A stretch of DNA of 14,158 nucleotides from an uncultured Phaeodactylibacter sp. Lineage in GTDB: Bacteria > Bacteroidota > Bacteroidia > Chitinophagales > Saprospiraceae. The notes under the pieces are model-generated. The model did no database searches, was not told the DNA's origin, and saw only the letters and a program-made list of their open reading frames with translations. Numbering within the stretch: position 1 is the stretch's first letter; every line of letters begins with the position of its first letter. Shown piece by piece: positions 1 to 5,465 of the stretch. The stretch is taken from assembly GCA_913062745.1 (NCBI GenBank), contig CAJXXJ010000030.1, forward strand, positions 1 through 14,158, read 5' to 3'. Both the position numbers and the translations under genes were made by a program.

Positions 1-130
1 GCCTGGATCCGCGCCTGCACCGACCTCTCCGACGGCGGGCTGGCGCTCGCGGCCTATGAGCTGGCGGCGCAGGCCGGGGGGCAGCGCGCTCGGCAGGAAG
101 GAATTGTCGCGCGCGTTCTCGGGCCGCGGG
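1..130 (+). other. PurL/AIR-synthase-like fragment, foreign-looking high-GC segment
   Basis: Read from base 1 on the plus strand, the first 25 or so codons give ACTDLSDGGLALAAYELAAQ, which resembles the D-(L/I)-S-D-G-G-L motif of AIR-synthase-like proteins, best matched by phosphoribosylformylglycinamidine synthase PurL. Nearly every third base in these codons is G or C. GC content counted by hand is about 77% for bases 1-130 and about 53% for bases 131-240. After about base 80 the plus-frame match fades and third-position GC drops. The segment is too short to call a gene with certainty. A thiamine-monophosphate-kinase-like origin is an alternative, since that family has a similar DxSDG motif. 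It probably marks a foreign insertion, a recombination scar or a chimeric contig end. Confidence 0.35.
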
Positions 131-711
131 TCGATCTGCAGGTGCAGCTGCCAGCTCGTATTCGCAGCTTCGTACATTACAGATTTGAGGGATGCCGTAA
201 GCTCGTCTGCACCGTGTATGCTGATTTCAAAGGTGCCGCCCCGTTGCTTGAGGAGGGCCTCGTTCAGCACATCAAACCGCTGCAGCGGCACGCGGTGCTC
301 TTCCGTAAGGTGGCAGGGGCGGATGGTGGGCAGTATGCCTGTGAGGATAGGTAGTGTACTGTGGCGGTCGCCCACTTCCCGGAGTTTGGCGAGCAGGTCC
401 CGCAGTTGAGCCTCGGTGCGTTTGAATGCATGCTGGTCAAGATCAAAAGGGTCGAGGTTGGCCTCAAGGTTGAAGCGGCCGATCTCATAGGTGAAGGAGT
501 CCGGCAGCTCTGACAGTAGGTTGTAGGCTTGCGAAGAAGGCTGCCCGGAACTGTCGATCATAAACAGCTCCTGCTCCGCACCAATGCGCTGCCGGCCTTT
601 CTCAAACTTAAAAGACCGGATCATTTGATCCAGGGCCTGAATATCACGCAGCAGATGCCGCATGTAGGCAGTGCGATTTTCATTGGCTGGTTTTACGGCT
701 AGTTGTCCCAT
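1..711 (-). CDS. GCS2-type glutamate-cysteine-ligase-like protein, C-terminal part missing or replaced
   Basis: The frame starts at an ATG at 711-709 (M-G-Q-L) and stays open to the window edge. Residues 1-194 (down to base 130) look like the carboxylate-amine ligase/glutamate-cysteine ligase type 2 (GCS2) fold. RIGAEQELFMID at residues 42-53 is the typical substrate and Mg-ATP entry strand, and EIGRFNLEANLDP at 76-88 is the second conserved block. NTSWQLHLQID at 184-194 begins a core motif of the family. Family members join glutamate to an amine or cysteine using ATP. The expected continuation, a phenylalanine/tyrosine-rich segment leading to the N-S-P block, is absent. Instead the frame runs into the GC-rich segment, where I see no similarity. 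It lies 57 bp downstream of a USP gene, probably in one transcript, which would suit a thiol or redox-protection role. The exact substrate cannot be stated. Confidence 0.75.
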   Translation of the reverse strand, partial: MGQLAVKPANENRTAYMRHLLRDIQALDQMIRSFKFEKGRQRIGAEQELFMIDSSGQPSSQAYNLLSELPDSFTYEIGRFNLEANLDPFDLDQHAFKRTEAQLRDLLAKLREVGDRHSTLPILTGILPTIRPCHLTEEHRVPLQRFDVLNEALLKQRGGTFEISIHGADELTASLKSVMYEAANTSWQLHLQIDPRPENARDNSFLPSALPPGLRRQLIGRERQPAVGEVGAGADPG

Positions 712-735
712 GCGATATGAGTTTATGGTGGTGTA

Positions 736-757
736 GGGAGCAACTATTGCTGCTCCC
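736..757 (-). other. Intercistronic hairpin between USP and GCS2-like genes
   Basis: GGGAGCA (736-742) and TGCTCCC (751-757) form a perfect 7-bp stem with an 8-nt loop. It sits in the 57-bp gap between the USP stop codon and the ATG of the GCS2-like gene. There is no T-run after it in the minus direction, so a full terminator is unlikely. RNA processing or partial attenuation that lowers expression of the downstream gene is possible. Confidence 0.3.
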
Positions 758-768
758 CTGGTTAGGAT

Positions 769-1623
769 TTAATGCTTGAGCAGCAACAGTGGTATGCGGG
801 TTTTGAATGCCATCGACCGGGTATTGCTCCGGCGGAACAGCCGGTCAAACCAGGAATGCTGCGGCGCATACATGGCCAGCAGGTCGATGTCGCGCTCGTC
901 GGCAAAAGCCTCAAGGGCTTCACTGACGGAATCGCCCTCCAGGGTATGGAAGTTGATCTGCAAAGCCGGCGCCCTGTTCTCAAAGAAGCGGCCCAGGTTG
1001 GCAAAGTCTATCGTGTGTTCCACGCTCTTTTCCTGATCCACATGTACACAGTCGATGACCGGGTGGAAAGGGGCGAGCAGCTTGCCGAACTCCCAGATAT
1101 GGTAGGGGTCGGCTTCGTTCAGGTCGGTGGCGAAGGCGGCTACGTTGATTTCAGCATAGGGCGCCTCTTCGGGGACTACCCATACATGGCAGGGGGCGTG
1201 CTCCACGACGGAAGTGGTAACGCTGCCCCAGAAGTGCTCGAGTGCGTTATGTACGCCTTTGGTACCCATGACGATCAGGTCGGCGTTCTCCCGCCGGGCG
1301 ATATCGGTGATGATATTGGAAGGCGTACCGATTTCTACATCGGAGTGGATGACCGGTACGTTGGATAACTGATCAGCGGCCTGCAGCTGTACCATGGCCA
1401 GTTCGACGAACTGCTTACTGATATGCTTGGCAGCCTCGGCTTTTTCTTTGGTGGCCTGCGCTGCCATTACCGGCAGGTCAAGGGCTTCGTACTCCGGATA
1501 GATGACGTGCAGCAGCTGTATGTCTGCCTCGTAAACGTCTGCGAGCTTCAGGCAGTAACGGAATGCATTTTGTGCAGTACCGGAGAAGTCGGTCGGAAAC
1601 AGGATTTTTTTGATGTCTTGCAT
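769..1623 (-). CDS. Universal stress protein, tandem UspA domains (284 aa)
   Basis: This is a cytoplasmic tandem universal stress protein. Domain 1 covers about residues 3-150, beginning with the usual ILFPTDFS strand, and domain 2 covers about 158-283. Domain 1 keeps the ATP-binding signature G-x2-G-x9-G-S: G120, G123, G133, S134. Domain 2 has a degenerate signature around residues 253-268 (APQHSWFDRLFRRSNTRS) and may not bind nucleotide. Proteins of this family are induced by starvation, oxygen limitation or redox stress and are thought to act as ATP-dependent switches; no enzymatic role is established. It follows the small membrane protein gene by 37 bp and precedes the GCS2-like gene, so the three probably form one operon. 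The ATG start fits the standard family N-terminus. Confidence 0.93.
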   Translation of the reverse strand: MQDIKKILFPTDFSGTAQNAFRYCLKLADVYEADIQLLHVIYPEYEALDLPVMAAQATKEKAEAAKHISKQFVELAMVQLQAADQLSNVPVIHSDVEIGTPSNIITDIARRENADLIVMGTKGVHNALEHFWGSVTTSVVEHAPCHVWVVPEEAPYAEINVAAFATDLNEADPYHIWEFGKLLAPFHPVIDCVHVDQEKSVEHTIDFANLGRFFENRAPALQINFHTLEGDSVSEALEAFADERDIDLLAMYAPQHSWFDRLFRRSNTRSMAFKTRIPLLLLKH

Positions 1624-1660
1624 GGTTTTTAGCTTTTGTCGATTAGGGAGCAGGAGTCCG

Positions 1661-2047
1661 TCAGCTGTATATCAGCACGAAGCCTACCAGCCCAAAAACA
1701 AACATCAGGCTGAGCAACAGGGCCAAACGCGCCGGCCAGTAATGCCCCCGGGATTGATCCATCAGGACCATAGAAGCAGCAATGAAGCCTACGAAGGAGA
1801 GCATCCAGGCGATGGCCAGGAAGCCCATCAGGAAAGCAGCCAGAGCTACCACAGAAACACCAAGTGCCGCGCGGCCGCGCAATTCGCATTCCTCCAGGGC
1901 CGGAATCTCCACTGTACGGTCCTGCCCCGGCTGCGGCCCGGAAGGCGGGGCCAGGTCCCCTTTGGCAGGGCGCCGTGTTTTAGTTCCTGTCGCTTCGGGG
2001 GCGATCAGTAAAAAGGTCGCTGTGGAGAGGAGGCCAGGTTTCATCAT
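1661..2047 (-). CDS. Small membrane protein of unknown function (128 aa)
   Basis: I do not recognise a family. The N-terminus (residues 1-20) is hydrophobic with a lysine near the start and could be a signal peptide or first membrane segment. Residues 21-60 form a polar, proline- and charge-rich stretch. Residues 60-128 contain about three hydrophobic segments (about 61-76, 77-95 and 106-127), with a short polar loop, DQSRGHYWPAR, before the last. A weak resemblance to small Bacteroidota membrane proteins with paired glycine-rich helices is possible. It is the first gene after the promoter region at 2099-2170 and is followed 37 bp later by a USP gene, so it is probably co-expressed under stress. 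An alternative start is the next codon, also ATG. The in-operon position and coherent hydrophobic pattern support a real gene. Confidence 0.65.
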   Translation of the reverse strand: MMKPGLLSTATFLLIAPEATGTKTRRPAKGDLAPPSGPQPGQDRTVEIPALEECELRGRAALGVSVVALAAFLMGFLAIAWMLSFVGFIAASMVLMDQSRGHYWPARLALLLSLMFVFGLVGFVLIYS

Positions 2048-2065
2048 TCAAAGATTTTGCCGCCC

Positions 2066-2079
2066 GGTGTCTTAACACC
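2066..2079 (-). other. Small hairpin in the leader of the membrane protein gene
   Basis: GGTGT (2066-2070) and ACACC (2075-2079) pair with a 4-nt loop, 19 bases upstream of the ATG at 2047. It would lie inside the 5' leader if transcription starts near 2099. The stem is only 5 bp, so a role in translation control is speculative. Confidence 0.2.
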
Positions 2080-2098
2080 TTAATATGCGGTATGAGGA

Positions 2099-2170
2099 AT
2101 TATATCAAAGCAGCGATTTTTTCTTTGAAGCCCAGATGAGAAATGTCAGTGTCTGCCTTGAGATTTGTCA
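2099..2170 (-). promoter_or_regulatory. Promoter region with paired TGTCA boxes (membrane protein-USP-GCS2 operon)
   Basis: On the plus strand TGTCA occurs at 2144-2148 and 2166-2170, exactly 22 bp apart. On the minus strand a TTTG box lies at 2109-2106, followed at once by TATAAT (2104-2099). The distance from the inner TGTCA to TTTG (34 intervening bases) is identical to that at the hsp20 promoter. The layout fits an activator dimer or pair of dimers bound about two helical turns apart, upstream of a weak core promoter. The regulator is unknown. Confidence 0.5.
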
Positions 2171-2202
2171 GAAAGGGGCAGGAGGGATAGGCAGAATTGC
2201 GT

Positions 2203-2229
2203 GCGGGCAGCCTGCCAGGGGCTGCCCGC
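2203..2229 (-). terminator. Strong hairpin after the first USP gene
   Basis: GCGGGCAGC (2203-2211) and GCTGCCCGC (2221-2229) form a perfect 9-bp GC-rich stem with a 9-nt loop, 14 bases downstream of the USP stop codon in the minus direction. No T-run follows, so termination may be partial, or the hairpin may protect the 3' end of the hsp20-USP transcript. Confidence 0.45.
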
Positions 2230-2243
2230 CTGTGGAGTGGGAG

Positions 2244-3131
2244 TTAGCGTACGATAAGCAGAGGCTGTTGCTCTACGGCTTGCGCCAGCTTCTCTGTCAC
2301 GGAGCCAAAAAGGAAGGTCTCAAAGGGAGCATGGCCTTTAGCGCCCATGATCAGCAGGCAGTTTCCGTGATCCCGGGCGTAAGCGAGAATCTGCCGGGGC
2401 ACATTGCCCTTGGTATTTTCGTGATAAGCCTCCACGATGTCTTCGTCGCGCAGCTTTTGTTGTTTCAGGAAATCCCGGCCGGCCATCTTTGCCGACTCCA
2501 TGAGCAGCCCGCGGTAGCCTTGTCCGGGGCCGGTACGGTTGTAGTAATCTTCGGGCGGCAGGTCTATGATGTGGAGGCTGTGGACCGGCACTCCGCCGAG
2601 CCGCCGGCTGAGCTGTACGGCAGCCTGAATGGCGCGGCCGGAATTCTCGGAATAGTCATTAGGGACGACGAGGTGCTGAAAGCTGCCGGCAGCGTGCTCG
2701 GGCACAAACAACACGGAGCAGGAGGCGTTACGGGCCACCCGCTTGGCGGTGATACCGCTGCCCTCGCTGATGGCTTTTTTGCCGAGCACCAGCAAGTCGA
2801 TATTCTTGACCTTCAGCCAGTGCAGCAGTTTTTCGTAGGGTTTTCCTTCGCGCACTTCAATTTCCACCTCAATAGAATCGGGGACAGAGAAGCTGGATTC
2901 GAGCTGTTCGGTAATTTTCTTTTTCAGCTGTTCGTCTACTGGGATGTCGGGCGCAAACTTGCTGCGGAAATCCGCTTCCGCTCCCGCCGGCAGGGCAAAA
3001 TCGGGGATGATGTGGAGCAGGTACAGCTTCTCTGTGCCCAGCGCTTCGGCGTGCTGAGCGATGAACTGAAGGAGCTGCTCGTCGATGCCGGAAAGGTCAA
3101 GGGCGAGCAGCACTCTTTTAAAAGTAGGCAT
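2244..3131 (-). CDS. Universal stress protein, tandem UspA domains (295 aa)
   Basis: This is a second cytoplasmic tandem USP. The start is taken at the ATG at 3131-3129 because M-P-T-F-K-R-V-L-L-A-L-D matches the first strand of the family, whereas the frame upstream overlaps the hsp20 stop and has no family character. Domain 1 is about residues 4-145 and domain 2 about 152-295. Here domain 2 carries the canonical ATP motif: G263, G266, G276, S277. Domain 1 is degenerate around G117 (GKKAISEGSG). The pattern is the reverse of the neighbouring 284-aa USP. The gene lies 34 bp after hsp20 and is probably transcribed with it from the hsp20 promoter. Its role is inferred as stress or dormancy survival; no partner is identifiable. 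Confidence 0.93.
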   Translation of the reverse strand: MPTFKRVLLALDLSGIDEQLLQFIAQHAEALGTEKLYLLHIIPDFALPAGAEADFRSKFAPDIPVDEQLKKKITEQLESSFSVPDSIEVEIEVREGKPYEKLLHWLKVKNIDLLVLGKKAISEGSGITAKRVARNASCSVLFVPEHAAGSFQHLVVPNDYSENSGRAIQAAVQLSRRLGGVPVHSLHIIDLPPEDYYNRTGPGQGYRGLLMESAKMAGRDFLKQQKLRDEDIVEAYHENTKGNVPRQILAYARDHGNCLLIMGAKGHAPFETFLFGSVTEKLAQAVEQQPLLIVR

Positions 3132-3165
3132 TTGCGGTGGTTTTCGTTTTTTAAAAAAATCTGGC

Positions 3166-3612
3166 TTACTGCACTTCAACGGTTTGTGCCTCCCGCTCTT
3201 CCTCGGCGGGCACATCCACAAAGGTGAGGTACAGCATGCCGTTTTCGTAACGGGCGCTTATCTTTTCCCGGGAGATAGAGTCCGACAGCCGGAAGCGGCG
3301 TTCGAAAGAATCAAAATTGAATTCTTCCAGCACATAGGCGCCTTCCTCTTCCTTGCGGCTTTCGGACTTTTCGCCCCGAATGATCAAGATACTGTTTTCT
3401 ACCTTGACTTCCAGCTCTCCCTTCCTAAAGCCGGGTACCATGACCTGCATTTCGAAGAGTTTGCCATTCTGAACGATATTGACAGGCGGCTTTTCCTTCG
3501 GTGGATGAATGTCAAAAGCACTGCGGCCCAGGAAGTGGTTAGGGTCTATAAGCCGGGCGTACCGTTCGCCCATTCGGTCGAATGCCGTATTTTGGATCGG
3601 TGCACGTAACAT
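3166..3612 (-). CDS. Small heat shock protein, Hsp20/alpha-crystallin family (148 aa)
   Basis: This is an ATP-independent holdase chaperone that binds unfolding proteins and forms oligomers in the cytoplasm. The alpha-crystallin domain spans about residues 41-135. It opens with PPVNIVQNG, continues with the MVPGF block at 58-62, and ends with the conserved A-x-x-x-N-G-x-L motif (ARYENGMLYL, residues 120-129). The C-terminal tail VEV at 145-147 resembles the I-x-I motif that docks into a neighbouring subunit. The start is set at 3612 rather than at an upstream in-frame ATG (3666), because the TTTG promoter box at 3651-3648 lies between the two and would put 3666 outside the transcript. It is followed by a USP gene 34 bp later and preceded by paired TGTCA boxes. 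Hsp20 plus USPs recalls the dormancy regulon of mycobacteria, an analogy only. Confidence 0.93.
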   Translation of the reverse strand: MLRAPIQNTAFDRMGERYARLIDPNHFLGRSAFDIHPPKEKPPVNIVQNGKLFEMQVMVPGFRKGELEVKVENSILIIRGEKSESRKEEEGAYVLEEFNFDSFERRFRLSDSISREKISARYENGMLYLTFVDVPAEEEREAQTVEVQ

Positions 3613-3647
3613 GGCGATTTGGTTTTGGTTAGGAATCTTTCCAATCC

Positions 3648-3712
3648 CAAATTGCTGTAGGTACAAGGAGAAAAGCCCTGCTTTTTGTCAGTCGGCAGGA
3701 TGATTTTTGTCA
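3648..3712 (-). promoter_or_regulatory. hsp20 promoter region with paired TGTCA boxes
   Basis: Plus-strand TGTCA boxes lie at 3686-3690 and 3708-3712, 22 bp apart. Minus-strand TTTG lies at 3651-3648, 34 bases from the inner box, preceded by GCAA rather than TAnn. Both distances match the other stress promoter at 2099-2170. Shared bases beyond the boxes are GT after the first TGTCA, GA ten bases further on, and TT before the second TGTCA. A weak core promoter combined with conserved upstream boxes suggests activation rather than constitutive expression. Confidence 0.5.
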
Positions 3713-3747
3713 AAAAAATGCCCGGAGCAGCAAGGCTACCCCGGGCA
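3712..3747 (-). terminator. Intrinsic terminator of glyA
   Basis: Reading the minus strand, TGCCCGG (3747-3741) and CCGGGCA (3725-3719) pair in a 7-bp GC-rich stem with a 15-nt loop, followed immediately by seven T (3718-3712). This is a standard Rho-independent terminator about 93 bases after the glyA stop codon. Its T-tract overlaps the outer TGTCA box of the hsp20 promoter. Confidence 0.8.
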
Positions 3748-3806
3748 AGGTGTAGAGTCTTAGATATCCCCACGTGTGTGGAAATGTTAAATAGGTGTGG
3801 TATATC

Positions 3807-3832
3807 CCGGCGGTTGGTGTTGCTTGCGCCGG
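3807..3832 (-). other. Hairpin in the glyA 3' untranslated region
   Basis: CCGGCG (3807-3812) and CGCCGG (3827-3832) form a perfect 6-bp stem with a 14-nt loop, eight bases after the glyA stop codon. There is no T-run, and the main terminator lies further downstream. It may stabilise the 3' end of the message. Confidence 0.3.
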
Positions 3833-3839
3833 AAATAGC

Positions 3840-5129
3840 TTACGCCGGCATATCTGCCATAGCGTAAAGAGGATATTCTGACATAAATGTATTGACTTGT
3901 TTCCGGATTTCCGCTATTGCGGCCTCATTTTCTACATCAGAAATTATGGTATCAATCCAGTCGACAACTTTCAGGCAGTCTTCTTCCTGCAGGCCGCGGG
4001 TAGTAACGGCGCTTGTCCCGATGCGGATACCGGAGGTCACAAATGGTGTTTCCGAGTCAAAGGGCACCATGTTTTTATTCACGGTGATATCCGCCAGCCC
4101 GAGTGCTTTTTCTGCTACCTTTCCGGTAACGCCCTTGGAGCGCAGGTCGATCAGCATGAGGTGGTTGTCGGTACCGCCGGAGATGACTTCGTAGCCTTTG
4201 CTGACGAATGCTGATGCCATAGCTTTTGCATTGCGGATAACCTGCTCGCCGTAAGCTTTGAAAGCCGGCTGCAGCGCTTCGCCGAAGGCTACTGCTTTAG
4301 CAGCGATGATGTGCTCCAGTGGCCCGCCCTGCATGCCGGGGAAGACGCCGCTGTTGAGGATGGCCGACATTTTGATCGGGTTGCCCTTTTTGGTCTTCCG
4401 GCCCCAGGGGTTGTCAAAGTTTTCCCCCATCATGATGATACCGCCGCGCGGCCCCCGTAGCGTTTTGTGCGTGGTGGAGGTGACGATATGACAGTGCCTG
4501 AGCGGGTCATTGAGCAGGCCGGCAGCAATCAGCCCGGCGGGGTGAGCAATATCTGCAAGCAGCAGAGCGCCCACCTTGTCGGCAATAGCGCGGAAACGTG
4601 CGTAGTCCCAGTCGCGGGAATAGGCCGACGCGCCACAGATGATCAGCTTCGGCTTTACTTCCAGCGCTTTAGCTTCCACCTTGTCCATATCGATCAGGCC
4701 AGTATCTTTTTCGACTCCGTAGAAGTGCGGCTTGTACACTTTGCCGGAAAAATTGACCGGGGAGCCGTGCGATAAGTGGCCGCCGTGGGATAAGTCGAAG
4801 CCCAGTATGGCGTCGCCGGGCTGCAGGACAGCGAGGAATACGGCTGCATTGGCCTGTGCGCCGGAGTGGGGCTGCACATTGGCGTAAGCTGCTCCGAAAA
4901 GCTCTTTCAGGCGGTCGATCGCCAGTTGTTCCACTTCGTCGATCACCTCGCAGCCGCCGTAGTAGCGTTTGCCGGGGTAGCCTTCTGCGTATTTGTTGGT
5001 CAGTACGCTGCCGGCAGCTTCCATTACCTGCGGGCTGGTGAAGTTTTCGGAAGCGATCAGTTCAACGCCGGTACGCTGACGGTCTAATTCTTTATTGATT
5101 AAGTCGAAAAGGATATGATCTTTCTTCAT
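3840..5129 (-). CDS. glyA: Serine hydroxymethyltransferase (429 aa)
   Basis: GlyA is a cytoplasmic pyridoxal-phosphate enzyme that interconverts serine plus tetrahydrofolate with glycine plus 5,10-methylene-tetrahydrofolate. It is the main source of one-carbon units for purines, thymidylate and methionine. Diagnostic segments are [11 protein letters not shown] (22-32), [15 protein letters not shown] (45-59), the SHGGHLSHG loop (114-122), the cofactor-binding [12 protein letters not shown] (193-204), and [14 protein letters not shown] (217-230) with the PLP Schiff-base lysine at K222. Length is normal for the family. The ATG at 5129-5127 is chosen because the open frame upstream (another 66 codons) has no family character and contains the promoter. 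Transcription is from the promoter at 5168-5196, with an intrinsic terminator at 3712-3747. It is divergent from the phosphoesterase gene and appears monocistronic. Confidence 0.98.
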   Translation of the reverse strand: MKKDHILFDLINKELDRQRTGVELIASENFTSPQVMEAAGSVLTNKYAEGYPGKRYYGGCEVIDEVEQLAIDRLKELFGAAYANVQPHSGAQANAAVFLAVLQPGDAILGFDLSHGGHLSHGSPVNFSGKVYKPHFYGVEKDTGLIDMDKVEAKALEVKPKLIICGASAYSRDWDYARFRAIADKVGALLLADIAHPAGLIAAGLLNDPLRHCHIVTSTTHKTLRGPRGGIIMMGENFDNPWGRKTKKGNPIKMSAILNSGVFPGMQGGPLEHIIAAKAVAFGEALQPAFKAYGEQVIRNAKAMASAFVSKGYEVISGGTDNHLMLIDLRSKGVTGKVAEKALGLADITVNKNMVPFDSETPFVTSGIRIGTSAVTTRGLQEEDCLKVVDWIDTIISDVENEAAIAEIRKQVNTFMSEYPLYAMADMPA

Positions 5130-5160
5130 CGGGGTGCAATTTTGAACTTTAGTTGTAAAA

Positions 5161-5209
5161 GCCTGCTCAAAGGTAGCGTCTTTTGGCCAGAACAAAGAGA
5201 TGAGCAGGC
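5161..5209. promoter_or_regulatory. Perfect 9-bp inverted repeat bracketing the glyA promoter
   Basis: GCCTGCTCA (5161-5169) and TGAGCAGGC (5201-5209) are exact reverse complements separated by 31 bp. One arm covers the predicted start site and the last base pairs of the -7 box. The other lies just upstream of the -33 box. The arm centres are 40 bp apart, close to four helical turns. This fits two operator half-sites on one DNA face, or a looping repressor. The upstream arm would not be transcribed, so an RNA switch is unlikely. Confidence 0.45.
5168..5196 (-). promoter_or_regulatory. glyA promoter (Bacteroidota type)
   Basis: On the minus strand TTTG (5196-5193) and a perfect TAnnTTTG box, TACCTTTG (5175-5168), are separated by 17 bases. 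This matches the Bacteroidota -33/-7 consensus. Transcription would start near 5163, giving a leader of about 34 nt before the ATG at 5129. Confidence 0.75.
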
Positions 5210-5465
5210 AAATTGAAGGGCCGGAACGCCGACTGGCTGAAAAATGGCAACAAAATGGCCGCTGCCGCAGGGATTGCCCGGGCCTTACACAATAAATAAG
5301 AGCTGTAAAGCTTTGTAGTTCTCGCAAAACCTCACTGCTTTTTGCAACCGAAGAAGGGCGCCCGCAGTATAACAGGCTTCAGGATAGCCAAAACGGGAAA
5401 ATGGCTTACTTTGGCCTGCCTTTTCAGGAAACCAACTTTTACAGACAGAACAAAACTCTTATTGG
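5210..5465. other. Divergent intergenic region, no gene seen
   Basis: The rest of the glyA-phosphoesterase intergenic region contains no convincing coding frame. A weak plus-strand promoter candidate, TTACTTTG (5406-5413, one mismatch to TAnnTTTG), lies 52 bases before the phosphoesterase ATG. I found no good -33 partner for it. Confidence 0.3.

Noticed and set aside
2144..2170. Pho box or CRP/FNR site for the TGTCA pairs
   Set aside because: Pho boxes repeat every 11 bp and CRP/FNR sites are palindromes; these are direct repeats at 22 bp with no middle copy.
2085..3227. Long plus-strand open frame (380 codons) opposite the USP gene
   Set aside because: It is antisense to a well-supported USP and has no recognisable motif; GC-rich coding strands often give open antisense frames.
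3613..3666. Upstream ATG adding 18 residues to Hsp20
   Set aside because: The TTTG promoter box falls inside the extension and the extra residues are not family-like.
5130..5327. Open frame extending glyA upstream by 66 codons
   Set aside because: It contains the glyA promoter and inverted repeat, and GlyA proteins start at the M-K-K-D site.
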